From positions 62,001-126,000 of the forward strand of contig JAJFFJ010000043.1 in NCBI GenBank assembly GCA_021776685.1: 64,000 bases of DNA, written 5' to 3'. This DNA comes from Alphaproteobacteria bacterium. Lineage in GTDB: Bacteria; Pseudomonadota; Alphaproteobacteria; Bin65. The position numbers were made by a program, and so were the translations under genes. Positions 1-9,207 of the stretch are shown here, one piece after another; positions within the stretch are counted from its first letter, which is position 1; every line of letters begins with the position of its first letter. Under the pieces are notes generated by a model. It searched no databases, was not told where the DNA came from, and was given only the letters and a program-made list of their open reading frames with translations.

Positions 1-1228
1 AGATCACAGCAATGGTTGCCGCCAAGCTGCCCAGCAAGGCGCGGCCACAGGGCGTAGTTATCCTGCGCATCGCCGCCAACAATCCAAGAACCAATACTGC
101 CAACCATATAGTCAGACCGATGAGTCCGGTCTCGATGGCGATTTCCAGCACGCCGTTATGGGGATGCAAAGGCATGCGTTTCGCGGAGTGGGTGATGGTG
201 CGGCGGGGGGCGCCGCCGACCCGGATTTTAAGAGGCACTGCCTCTGCCCCGCCGGGGAGATGCCGGGAGCTGCCCAGTCCCAGCCAAACAACGGCCGATC
301 AAGGAATCGCCCCTGCGAAAAATTCCAAACGATCATACGGTGCTGCAGCGAACCCGAAAGGTTGGTTGAAATATTCCACTCTGCAACGAGCCTAGCGGTA
401 TTTCTGGACGGGAGCAGGGGCAATATAATTGTGGCGGCAACGACGGCGATGAGAGCAAGGGGCAGAAGTCGGGGAAACCAGAAGACAAAAATGAAGGCGA
501 TGCCTCCCGCAGCAATAGCGATGGTGTTGGTTGCGCTTTCGAGAAAAAGGCTGAGCCCAAAAATCAGCGCTACAAACAGTCCCGTGCGCCATTTGCACCC
601 AAGTTTCAGCAGGTGCGCTGCGGCTGCCCAGGTCATGAGTGCCAGCATACTCATTGGGAACCCCAGCCAAGCCATGGACACCGGTGGACGCTGATCGAGC
701 ATTGGCCATTGCCATTTGGGGAGGCCCAGGTCGGTGGTCCGCTCAAAGGCGATGAGGGAAGCAAGCAGAAGGGTTGAGATTAGTGCCGCCCGACCGACTG
801 CGATATCGCCGCCATCTCGCGCGGAGCTAGTTGAACTGAACGCGAGCGCAAGCGACACAAAGATCAGCGTCGATACTGCAAAAACAAACAGGCTTCGTTC
901 CGGCTGGATCGACCAAAAACCAGGTCATTCCCTGCCACAGCACAACACCCGCGAGTAGAGCAGCAAGCGGCGCGGAAAATTGCGGCCGCCAGTCCCTGCG
1001 CACCAGGCTGTTGGCGATGAGCGCCAGCGGCAGTAGGCATACCCAAACCGCAATGAAACGCCAGGAATAAACAGCCATCGGCGCCATGCCGACAAGCCAG
1101 ATGCAGAAAAATTTTCCTGATATGTATTGCGCGCAGAAGGTGGCGGACGGAGGCCATGTAAGTCACACAACGCTCTCCCAGGAAATGCGATTGCTGAGAG
1201 GTTCGGCCATTTGTTCGCCTATGGTCAT
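1..1228 (-). pseudogene. O-antigen ligase family protein, disrupted and cut by window edge
   Basis: Remains of a polytopic O-antigen ligase (Wzy_C family), which would join O-antigen or a similar glycan to lipid A-core at the periplasmic face. A start ATG at 1228 lies 4 bp after the stop of the upstream gene, but an in-frame TGA follows at 1163-1165. Hydrophobic coding continues in that frame (with WLVGMAPMAVYSWRF), must shift at the A5 run 915-919 (one base too many) to reach IQPERSLFVF, and shifts again at the C3 run 279-281 (one base short). With that base restored it reads FGWGLGSSR and then HPHNGVLEIAIETGL, the family's conserved periplasmic-loop signature, and stays open to base 1. The two indels are in homopolymers, so sequencing error is possible. 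The in-frame stop argues for real decay. Family call good, status uncertain. Confidence 0.7.
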
Positions 1229-1232
1229 GGCG

Positions 1233-2450
1233 TCAGGCGCCTTTTTCCTGCTCCCGCAGGCATTCTCCAACAAAGTCCAGAAGGCTGCCGCCGGAGTACA
1301 TATAGGCGGGAATACCGGCCGCGTTGCCGGCCGCGATGTCTGTCGGGCGGTCTCCAATGAGAAAGCTGCCCGCTCGGCGGACCGGCCATTCGTCCATTGC
1401 CCTCAACAGCATGCCAGGGTGTGGCTTCCGGCACTCACAATGCTGCCGGTAGGCGCCTTTTCCCTCTTCGGGATGGTGCGGGCAGTAATAAAAGGCATCC
1501 ACATGAGCGGCATCGGTGGTGAGGATTTCGTTCATCCAGCCATGCAGGCTGACCACGGCCTGCTCATCGTAATACCCACGCGCAATACCCGCCTGATTTG
1601 TAACAACGAAAACCAGGTAACCCGCGTCATTCAGCAGTGCAATCGCCTCTCCTGCCTGTTCGTTCCAATCGATTTGTTCGGGCAGGTGCGGATAGCCTGT
1701 ATCGCGATTGATTACCCCGTCCCGGTCCAGAAACGCCGCAGGCCGATGTCGCCAATCCCCAAGCAACCCCTCGGCCCGCGTCAGATCTTCTGGCGTGCCA
1801 ATATCGATGAACCTGCCGGAAAGCTCCATTGCTTCGATCTTCCGCCTGGCGACCAGATCGGGGAATATTTCATTCTCCAGCGAAACGGGTGGGTCCGATA
1901 CCAGATCCACAACCTCACGCCGCAACCAGTAAATGCCGCCATTAATCAGTCCTGATTGTCTCCCGATTTTTTCGGCGAATTGCACAACCCTGCCATCAGC
2001 GCCGAGGGAAACGCGCCCATAGCGTGAGGTGTCGGCTACTTCTCGAAGGGCGATCCGGCCGACACTCCCTGCCGACATCGGCTTTTCCATGAGGCGAAGC
2101 AGGTTGACGTCGAACCAGCTGTCGCCATTGAACATGAGGAAAGTGTCTGCCAGCAGGTCCTGAGCATGGATCAGGGCACCACCGGTGCCAGCTGCTTCGG
2201 GTTCCGTCACAAATGTCAGCTTTAGGTCGTCAAAATCGCTATTGCCCAAGATTTCGCGAAAGGGTGCATCGGATGGTCCGGCAAGCACGATGATCTCTTT
2301 GATCCCATGGCGCCGCAACTCTTCAAGCAGGAAGGCGATGAAGGGTCGGCCGGCTACCGTGAGCAATGGCTTGGGAGTGCCGCGCGCCAGATCACCCAAC
2401 CTGGTCCCGCGGCCTCCTGCAAGAATCACGGCCTGCCGCGTCGCTGTCAC
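1233..2450 (-). CDS. Fused heptose-1-phosphate nucleotidyltransferase / HAD-IIIA phosphatase (HddC-GmhB type)
   Basis: A two-domain enzyme of about 405 residues. The N-terminal half is a sugar-phosphate nucleotidyltransferase: VILAGGRGTRLG near residue 10, TPKPLL just after, and FNGDSWFDVN as the metal-binding acidic motif. The C-terminal half is a histidinol-phosphatase-like HAD phosphatase: FLDRDGVINRD nucleophile motif, VTNQAGIARG, a CPHHPE...CECRKPHPG zinc loop and IGDRPTDIAAG. HddC and GmhB act in GDP-D-glycero-D-manno-heptose synthesis, so the fusion would put consecutive steps in one cytosolic protein. Homology favours the GTG at 2450. An AGGAGG lies 16 bases upstream of it, too far to be ideal, and an ATG at 2510 is the alternative. 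Domain identity is clear; exact sugar specificity is inferred. Confidence 0.85.
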   Translation of the reverse strand: MTATRQAVILAGGRGTRLGDLARGTPKPLLTVAGRPFIAFLLEELRRHGIKEIIVLAGPSDAPFREILGNSDFDDLKLTFVTEPEAAGTGGALIHAQDLLADTFLMFNGDSWFDVNLLRLMEKPMSAGSVGRIALREVADTSRYGRVSLGADGRVVQFAEKIGRQSGLINGGIYWLRREVVDLVSDPPVSLENEIFPDLVARRKIEAMELSGRFIDIGTPEDLTRAEGLLGDWRHRPAAFLDRDGVINRDTGYPHLPEQIDWNEQAGEAIALLNDAGYLVFVVTNQAGIARGYYDEQAVVSLHGWMNEILTTDAAHVDAFYYCPHHPEEGKGAYRQHCECRKPHPGMLLRAMDEWPVRRAGSFLIGDRPTDIAAGNAAGIPAYMYSGGSLLDFVGECLREQEKGA

Positions 2451-2569
2451 AAGATGATCGATTGTGCCTCCTGAACCAGGTTCGGGTTTTGGAATGAGGC
2501 GGCGGCCCATGGGGCCCCGGTGAGGGCTAGGTCTTGTTGGTTATTGATACCAACGTCGCTATCCATTTC

Positions 2570-4090
2570 TCAACACGGCGTTTGGTTCTTCAGGTCGTAT
2601 CCTCGAAATTTCCAAGCCCACATGGCTTGCAGCCTGACACGCAGGATTGTGCCACGAGCGCTCTTGACCGGGACCGGGCGCGAGTGCCGACAGAAGAATT
2701 TTCGGGCGAATACGGTGGTCTCGGGGCTAACGATCATCAGGTATGGCCGGTTTGGGAAATCAGCGATATTTGTCGATATGTCGAAGCTGTCGCGCCGTTC
2801 TGTGAACGGATTCCATTTGACGATGGTCGGCTTCTGGTCGCGTAGATAGTAGGAAAGCTCTGAAAATACTTTTCGTTCACCAACGACAATAACCGGGTTT
2901 TTGTTGGCGCGAGCGGATGCCGCAACTTCTTCTGCGAGATTAGACCAGCCACGCATGCGCGCATGGGGATCGGCGATCCAACCCGAAGTCGTCGGCGCCA
3001 GAAGATGCTCGTAGTGGTAGAGGCCGGCCGCAAACACCAGGTTGAGCACGACGGCCAGGACCGTCCAGGCTGGACGGGCAAACGTGGCCAGGCACCAGGC
3101 GGCCAGCACGATTGCACTCACTAGGGCAGGTGCGGCCCATCCGCCGTAGGCTTTTGCCAAAAACGCCTGAATGATGATGAGCACAAGAGGCGGCAACGCA
3201 AAGCAGAGCAACAGAAGTGTGTTCGGGTCATTGGCAAATCGCCGGAGCCTGAGCAGCACGAAGCAGAAGGCAATGCCTGCAACTGGCCCCGCCAGACCAA
3301 ACTGAGTGCCGATAAATGTCACCGCGCGCGCCACAGACTTGCCGAGATCAACAACGATGTTGTGCCAGTCAGACACATAGGCCGTGTGTCCGATGGTGAT
3401 GAAGTCGTTTTGCAGGTTCCAGAGGAGATTTGGCAGGAAGAGCCCAGCCGCGACCAGACAGCCAGCCAGGAACCCTAGGCTCAGCACCATTTTTCTGGCG
3501 CCGCGGCATGCCACGAGGTAGATGCCGAGCGAAAGGACGAAGTATCCCATCGCGTACTTGGCAAGCAGTCCGGCGCCGATGCTGCAACCTACCAAAAGCC
3601 ACCAGGCCTGCGTGCCGCCCTGATGCATCCGAACCAAGCCATAGAGCGCCATTGCCCAGAACAGTAAGAGCGGCGCGTCCGTCGTGATCAGTATCGAGGA
3701 AAAGCTGACGCCCGGAGCGCTGAAATAGAGGAGGGCCGATACAAGCGCAATCTTTCTGTCCCAAAGGCGCCCCGCAATTGCTCCCACCACCAGCGCCGTG
3801 CACAAGTGGAAGAAAGGAGCAGCCAGCCGAACACAAGCCTCAACTGAGCCACATGCCGAAGTCGATGCAGAGATAATCCAGACAATTAAAGGAGGTTTCG
3901 AAAAATACCCAAATTCAAATGAACTAGACCAAACCCAATACTGCGCCTCATCGAAAACAAGTTCAAAATTAGATGAAAATAGAAAAATCACTCTCCAGAT
4001 AATTATAAATACAATTATAATAACGCCAAATATTTGAAAATTGAATTTATTATTTTCATTTTTCATCGAATTATTTGATCTACTTATCAT
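2570..4090 (-). CDS. ArnT/PMT-like glycosyltransferase family 39 membrane protein
   Basis: A 506-residue integral membrane protein with about a dozen hydrophobic segments and the first-loop acidic motif FDEAQYW (D47-E48) typical of GT39/GT83 enzymes that use polyprenyl-phosphate sugars. The loop continues with YFSKPPLIVW, as in the PMT_2 domain. It probably glycosylates lipid A, core or O-antigen at the outer face of the inner membrane; donor and acceptor cannot be read from sequence. It is first in a leftward set with the heptose enzyme and the broken ligase. The first 70 or so codons are strikingly AT-rich (for example SNNSMKNENNKFNFQIF) while the rest matches the GC-rich surroundings. No good ribosome site precedes the ATG at 4090; an ATG at 4066 is an alternative start. 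Confidence 0.85.
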   Translation of the reverse strand: MISRSNNSMKNENNKFNFQIFGVIIIVFIIIWRVIFLFSSNFELVFDEAQYWVWSSSFEFGYFSKPPLIVWIISASTSACGSVEACVRLAAPFFHLCTALVVGAIAGRLWDRKIALVSALLYFSAPGVSFSSILITTDAPLLLFWAMALYGLVRMHQGGTQAWWLLVGCSIGAGLLAKYAMGYFVLSLGIYLVACRGARKMVLSLGFLAGCLVAAGLFLPNLLWNLQNDFITIGHTAYVSDWHNIVVDLGKSVARAVTFIGTQFGLAGPVAGIAFCFVLLRLRRFANDPNTLLLLCFALPPLVLIIIQAFLAKAYGGWAAPALVSAIVLAAWCLATFARPAWTVLAVVLNLVFAAGLYHYEHLLAPTTSGWIADPHARMRGWSNLAEEVAASARANKNPVIVVGERKVFSELSYYLRDQKPTIVKWNPFTERRDSFDISTNIADFPNRPYLMIVSPETTVFARKFFCRHSRPVPVKSARGTILRVRLQAMWAWKFRGYDLKNQTPC

Positions 4091-4290
4091 CTATAATGAT
4101 TTATTTCTGAAAAATAATTTCCAAAAATAGAAATTAGATTTTCTATTGTGCTTTTTGGAATATACAGCGGTGATTTTATGATTGTTCTTCATAATTCATA
4201 TTGTATCTGCGATACTACCGTGAAGATATGGGAATATAGATTCCAAAAGACGGTTGTATTAGGAACCTAATAGAGTGCTTGCTGCCTTTA
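3880..4290. other. AT-rich island spanning the GT39 5' end and upstream region
   Basis: About 410 bases at roughly 30 percent GC inside a chromosome segment near 60 percent. It covers the first codons of the GT39 gene and about 200 bases upstream, with sharp edges on both sides. It holds many A/T runs suited to promoters or to binding by an AT-preferring silencer such as MucR or an H-NS-like protein (inference). No second gene is visible in it. Confidence 0.7.
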
Positions 4291-4678
4291 TTTGACCCAC
4301 GAGAACGCCACCCGACCTGGCCGCCGACGGCGCATTCTACAGAATATGGCGACCGATCGCAGGGATATGACGAATGAGATAGTCATTGCCGCGGCGTTAC
4401 TAACTGCCTCCGTGTCTGGCAGCGCTCCTCAAGCCATTGTAACAGTAACTTGGATTGGCGACAGAGCCACACTCACAGCAAACCGCCGTCGCGCCACTCC
4501 TTCTGACGATTTCGCGCGGATGCGTTCGGCATCTTGCGGCGGGGTCGGTCTGCCGATTGACTAGGATCACGATCAAGCTTTCAACGACCGCTGCGGTAAA
4601 TGGATCAGCGCCTTGGAACGAATGGCAGAGATCGTTCCGATCCTGGGCTGCGGTTTATCGAAGTGGCCGGCCTCCGGA
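4291..4678. other. Non-coding stretch between GT39 promoter region and BCCT gene end
   Basis: Normal-GC sequence with no convincing gene. Short open frames here lack family resemblance and ribosome sites. An inverted repeat with 7-base arms (4615-4621 GGAACGA, 4632-4638 TCGTTCC) lies 41 bases past the BCCT stop and may form a hairpin, but no T-run follows on either strand, so I do not call a terminator. Confidence 0.5.
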
Positions 4679-6256
4679 TTACCCGTATTCGCGTTTTTCC
4701 TTGCGCAGGCCCAGGAAGATCGCGACGCACATCAATACTAGGACAACCGCAAACGGGAGCCCGGTCGATATCGCTGCTGCTTGCAGCGAGACGAGCCCGC
4801 CGCCAAGCAGCAAAGCAATCGCCACCAGCCCCTCGAACGTGCACCAGAACACCCTCTGGGAAACGGGCGCGTCGATCTTGCCGCCAGCGGTAATGCTGTC
4901 GATGACCAGCGAGCCGGAATCGGATGACGTCACAAAGAACACGATGACCAGCACAATGCCGATGAACGAGGAAATCTGCGTGAGCGGCAGTTGCTCAAGC
5001 ATCTTGAAGAGCGACAGCTCAGGGGTCCACGCCTTGATCGTCTCCGTGACACCCGTATACCCGTCATTGACGAACTGGTCGATTGCGGTACCACCAAATG
5101 ATGTCATCCAGATCACCCCGACGAGGGTCGGGATAATCAGCACACATACGATGAATTCGCGCACTGTACGGCCCCTGGAAACGCGGGCGATGAACATACC
5201 AACGAACGGCGACCAGGAAATCCACCACGCCCAGTAGAACGTGGTCCAGCCGTGCATGAACTTCTCGTCGGACCGACCGATCCAGTTGCTCAGCTCCGGA
5301 AGCGCCTTCAGATAGTTCAGCGTATTGGTGAAAAATCCCGCGATAATATCAAGGGTTGGCCCGGCAATAATCACGAATAACAGGAGGATCAACGCCAGGA
5401 CCATGTTGATTTCGCTGAGGCGCTTGACACCCTTGTCGAGCCCGCGCAGGACAGAGACTAGGGCAACCGCCGTAATCGCGCAGATCAAGAAGACCTTCAT
5501 GCCGTCCGAGTCTGAAAGACCGAACAGGTATTTCAGCCCGCCCGCCGCCTGATTGGCGCCGATCCCGAGAGACGTCGCGAGACCGAACAGGGTCGCAAAC
5601 ACTGCCAGGATATCGATGATATGCCCCGGCCAGCCCCAAACGGCCTTGCCGAAGATCGGGTAAAAGGCAGATCGGATGGTCAGCGGCAGCCCTCGATTGT
5701 AGGCGAAGAACGCCAGCGACAACCCGACCACGGCGTAGATCGCCCAGGGATGAAGCCCCCAGTGAAACACCGTTGCCGCCATACCCATCGACTGGGCGGC
5801 CACCGTATCCTTGGCGTCGATGCCCAGCGGCGGGTTCTGAAGATGAAAAACCGGTTCCAGCACGCCGAAGAACATCAGACCGATGCCCATGCCGGCCGCG
5901 AACAGCATTGCGAACCAGCCGGCGTAGGAATATTCAGGCTTGGCGTCCTTGCCGCCCAGCCTGATTTTTCCGTAGGGCGAGATCACCAGGAAAAGGCAGA
6001 ACAGCACGAAAATATTGGCCGCAATCATGAAGACCCAGTCAAAGGTCGACGTTAGCCACTTTCGCGCCTCATCGAATCCCTCAGCGGACTCCTTCTGAAA
6101 TGCGAGGACGAACAGTACAAAGGCAACAATGACGAGTCCGGAAATGAAGAACACCGGATTGTGCAGGTCGAGCCCGAAGGGGCGAACATTATCCTGGCCA
6201 ATCTTGTATCTGTCGGAGGCAGCGGGTTCGCTTGCGCCAGTGCTTTCATCACTCAT
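4679..6256 (-). CDS. BCCT family betaine/choline/carnitine transporter
   Basis: A 525-residue secondary transporter of the BCCT family, importing quaternary ammonium compounds (glycine betaine, choline, carnitine or similar) by ion or proton coupling. Visible hallmarks are AGMGIGLMFFGVLEP in the first conserved helix, the Trp-rich TFYWAWWISWSPFVGMFIARVSRGRT signature region near the middle (Trp residues form the cation-pi substrate box in the family), and SSDSGSLVID late in the protein. The start MSDESTG at 6256 was chosen because family similarity begins soon after, and GAGGGG sits upstream. The frame is open further upstream without resemblance to the family. It is divergent from a DMGDH-type gene, which suggests it feeds methylated amines to the demethylation module. 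Substrate specificity is not determined. Confidence 0.92.
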   Translation of the reverse strand: MSDESTGASEPAASDRYKIGQDNVRPFGLDLHNPVFFISGLVIVAFVLFVLAFQKESAEGFDEARKWLTSTFDWVFMIAANIFVLFCLFLVISPYGKIRLGGKDAKPEYSYAGWFAMLFAAGMGIGLMFFGVLEPVFHLQNPPLGIDAKDTVAAQSMGMAATVFHWGLHPWAIYAVVGLSLAFFAYNRGLPLTIRSAFYPIFGKAVWGWPGHIIDILAVFATLFGLATSLGIGANQAAGGLKYLFGLSDSDGMKVFLICAITAVALVSVLRGLDKGVKRLSEINMVLALILLLFVIIAGPTLDIIAGFFTNTLNYLKALPELSNWIGRSDEKFMHGWTTFYWAWWISWSPFVGMFIARVSRGRTVREFIVCVLIIPTLVGVIWMTSFGGTAIDQFVNDGYTGVTETIKAWTPELSLFKMLEQLPLTQISSFIGIVLVIVFFVTSSDSGSLVIDSITAGGKIDAPVSQRVFWCTFEGLVAIALLLGGGLVSLQAAAISTGLPFAVVLVLMCVAIFLGLRKEKREYG

Positions 6257-6645
6257 AGGAAAGACTCCCCTCACAAGGCCATTTTTGGCGGACTTCAGCC
6301 TCACCTGCGCCTGTTCACATGACGCTCCCGACGAATCAAATCGATTGCCAGAACTCAGCCGTCCGCTTGAATAGTCTCCTGCACAAGAAACCATACCCTC
6401 GCGCGGCACGGCTCCGCCATGTCGCCAAGCGGCAAAGACTGTCCCTGATTCGACGTGTAGGAATTCCCGATGGCTTCGCGAAAGTGACGCCGTTTCGGAA
6501 ACCCCTATGTCGCATTTCGGCCCGCCTGTGTCGCTGACAAGCACCCCTCCGCCCATGGTCGGGTGTAGCAAGCCAACTCGAAATGACTGAAACTGGCTGG
6601 CCGCCGGTCGTTTCCGGCGTCGCATGTTGAAGGGAGGGTAGACCC
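6257..6645. promoter_or_regulatory. Divergent intergenic region between BCCT and DMGDH-type genes
   Basis: 389 bases with no supported gene. It must contain the promoters of both divergent genes. I see a self-complementary TTCGCGAA and a short TGTC-GCT-GACA palindrome, neither strong enough to name as an operator. The GbdR-like regulator encoded at 9208 is the obvious candidate to bind here. Confidence 0.5.
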
Positions 6646-9087
6646 ATGCAGACTTCAGCACGGGTTGTCGTCATTGGTGGCGGTGTTGTGGGCGTCAGTA
6701 CGCTCTATCACCTGGCGAAGAAGGGCTGGACCGATGTGGTCCTGCTCGAACGCACAGAGCTGACTGCCGGCTCAACCTGGCACGCCGCAGGTCTCCTGCC
6801 GCTCTTCAACATGAGCTACAGCGTTGGCCAGATTCACAAATACTCGGTCGCCCTCTATCAGACTCTCGAGGCCGAGACCGAACAACCGGTCGGCTTCGTA
6901 CAGTGCGGCAACCTCCGGCTCGCGACCAACCGCGACCGCATGGACGAGTACCGCCATTATGCCGGCACGGCACGGACGATTGGCGTCAATGCGGAATTTC
7001 TGAGCCCGTCCGAGATCGCGGAGCTCTGGCCGCTGTGCAATACGGATGGGCTGGTCGGCGCGATCTTCCATCCCGAAGATGGCTATATCCAGCCGGCCGA
7101 CCTGACCATGGCGTTGGCCAAAGGCGCGCGCCAGATGGGTGCTACGATCCACCAGCAGGCCGAAGTCACGGGAATCGAGCAGACACAAAGCGGCGAATGG
7201 TTGGTCAGAACGAACAAGGGCGACATTCGATGCGATCACGTGGTGTCGGCGACAGGTAACTATGCGCGCCAGACCGGTCGCATGGTGGGGATCGATATTC
7301 CGACGATCCCGGTGGAGCATCAGTTCATTGTGACCGAATCCCATCAGGCGCTGGTTGAACGCCGTGAACAGGGCTTGCCGGAACTACCGGTTTTGCGCGA
7401 ATCAGACGCCTCCTACTATCTGCGGGAAGAGCGGCAGGGTCTGTTGCTTGGTCCCTACGAGGTCGGTGCGCCTGCCTGTTTTGCGGATGGTGTTCCAGAA
7501 ACCTTCGAAAAGGATTTGTTCCCGGGAGATCTCGAACGCCTGCTACCGCATGTGGAGGCGTGCATCAATCGCGTGCCGATCTTCGAGGAAGTCGGCATCA
7601 AGGACATCGTCAACGGACCGATCGCCTACACTCCCGATGGCAGCCCGCTGGTCGGACCGGCATGGGGTGGGCTGCGCAATTTCTGGATCAACGAAGGCCA
7701 TTCGTTCGGCATCACAGCGGCGGGCGGCGCCGGCTGGCAGCTTGCTGAATGGATCGTCGAGGGTCAGCCATCGATCGACATGCTTGGCGTCGACCCACGG
7801 CGCTTCGGCGACTACGCCTCCAAGTCATTCCTCAAGAACAAGAATGAAGAGGCCTATTCCAACGTTTTCACGATTCATTATCCCGACGAAGAGCGCGCCG
7901 CCGCGCGACCGCTCAGACGCACGCCCTGTTATGACCGGATGAAGGACCGGGGGGCGGTTTTCGGCCAGTTGTTCGGTTGGGAGCGACCTAACTGGTTTGC
8001 CCCCGAAGGAGTCGCAGCCGAGGACAAGTGGTCGTTCAGACGCGCAAACTATTTTCAGCCGGTCGGTGACGAATGCCTGAACGTCCATGAGAATGCGGGC
8101 CTGCAAGACATGTCCGCCTTTGCCAAGACTTATGTGTCCGGGCCGGGGGCGAACGACTGGCTCGACAGGCTTGTGGCCAACAATCTGCCGAAGAAGGTCG
8201 GACGCATCGGCCTGTGCCACGCGCTCTATCCTCAAGGTGGGGTGCGATCGGAATTTACTGTCATGCGCGACGGGCCGAACGAGTTTTACCTGGTCTCCGC
8301 GGGCGCTTGGCAACGGTTCGATTGGGCCTACTTGGAACGCATGCTGCCTGCGGATGGGAGCGTCCGACTGGACCACCTGACAACACAGATGGGTGTGTTG
8401 GTCCTCGCCGGCCCCAAGGCGCGGGACATTCTCGCGGAAGTGACAGACACAGATCTGTCAAACGCCGCGTTCCCCTGGCTCTCAGGTCAAATGGCGGATA
8501 TCGGCCTGGCGCCGAGCCGGCTCATGCGGGTCAACTTCGTGGGCGAATTGGGGTGGGAGATCCATCACCCCATCGAGATGCAGAACCACATATTTGATGT
8601 GCTGATGGATGCCGGTGCGCCGCTGGGGCTGAAGCCATTTGGCATCCGGGCGATGAACGCGATGCGGCTTGAGAAATCATACCGGCTGATCGGCACCGAA
8701 TTGTCCCTCGAATACGCGGCGCTCGAATCCGGGTTGCATCGGTTCGTTCAATTGAACAAAGGTGACTTTGTTGGCCGGGACGCGCTGACCCAATGGCAGG
8801 GACGCGGATTTGACAATCAGTATGTCACGCTTGAGGTCGGCGATATCGACGATGCCGATGCCCTGGGCAACGAGCCTCTTCTCAATCAGGCCGGAGAGAT
8901 CGTCGGCCGGGCAACTGCAGGCGGGTTTGGCTGGCGCCTTGGTAAGAGCCTTGCGCTTGGTTATGTCCAGCCCGATCTTGCGGAAATCGGCACCGAGCTC
9001 GAGATCGACATTCTTGGCAAGATACATCCGTGCCAAATCGTGGAGGAATCTCCGTTCGACCCGACCAACGAGCGACTGCGGGCGTAG
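6646..9087 (+). CDS. FAD-dependent dimethylglycine/sarcosine dehydrogenase-type enzyme with GcvT domain
   Basis: An 813-residue oxidoreductase. The N-terminal DAO domain has the dinucleotide motif VVVIGGGVVG (residues 7-16) and STWHAAG, whose His46 corresponds to the residue that carries covalent FAD in dimethylglycine and sarcosine dehydrogenases. A linker (FAO_M) domain lies around 375-430 and a GcvT-like aminomethyltransferase domain fills about 435-810, which in the family passes the released formaldehyde unit to tetrahydrofolate. Predicted reaction: oxidative N-demethylation of dimethylglycine or sarcosine. A GGGAGGG ribosome site precedes the ATG. It lies opposite the BCCT transporter and upstream of the corrinoid methyltransferase genes, fitting the later steps of betaine breakdown. 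Choice between the two substrates is inference. Confidence 0.9.
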   Translation: MQTSARVVVIGGGVVGVSTLYHLAKKGWTDVVLLERTELTAGSTWHAAGLLPLFNMSYSVGQIHKYSVALYQTLEAETEQPVGFVQCGNLRLATNRDRMDEYRHYAGTARTIGVNAEFLSPSEIAELWPLCNTDGLVGAIFHPEDGYIQPADLTMALAKGARQMGATIHQQAEVTGIEQTQSGEWLVRTNKGDIRCDHVVSATGNYARQTGRMVGIDIPTIPVEHQFIVTESHQALVERREQGLPELPVLRESDASYYLREERQGLLLGPYEVGAPACFADGVPETFEKDLFPGDLERLLPHVEACINRVPIFEEVGIKDIVNGPIAYTPDGSPLVGPAWGGLRNFWINEGHSFGITAAGGAGWQLAEWIVEGQPSIDMLGVDPRRFGDYASKSFLKNKNEEAYSNVFTIHYPDEERAAARPLRRTPCYDRMKDRGAVFGQLFGWERPNWFAPEGVAAEDKWSFRRANYFQPVGDECLNVHENAGLQDMSAFAKTYVSGPGANDWLDRLVANNLPKKVGRIGLCHALYPQGGVRSEFTVMRDGPNEFYLVSAGAWQRFDWAYLERMLPADGSVRLDHLTTQMGVLVLAGPKARDILAEVTDTDLSNAAFPWLSGQMADIGLAPSRLMRVNFVGELGWEIHHPIEMQNHIFDVLMDAGAPLGLKPFGIRAMNAMRLEKSYRLIGTELSLEYAALESGLHRFVQLNKGDFVGRDALTQWQGRGFDNQYVTLEVGDIDDADALGNEPLLNQAGEIVGRATAGGFGWRLGKSLALGYVQPDLAEIGTELEIDILGKIHPCQIVEESPFDPTNERLRA

Positions 9088-9207
9088 TCGGGAAGTTCAA
9101 AAAAGCTTTTGCCATATTCGGAAGGTCATGTCGTAATTTGAACAAGAGGTGTAGCAAGGCACCCAATTCGTTCGATTTCACGACTGGGAGGCGCCTGCAC
9201 GGCGTTG

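Noticed and set aside
112-858. A stand-alone 248-residue protein in the ligase region
   Set aside because: Its C-terminus is the out-of-frame reading after the 279-281 indel; the adjacent frame carries the true HPHNGVLEIAIETGL segment.
4292-4564. Small plus-strand reading frame in the gap before the BCCT gene
   Set aside because: No ribosome site, low-complexity Arg/Thr content and no family resemblance.
4615-4638. Hairpin after the BCCT gene as a terminator
   Set aside because: Seven-base arms with a ten-base loop but no T-run on either strand.
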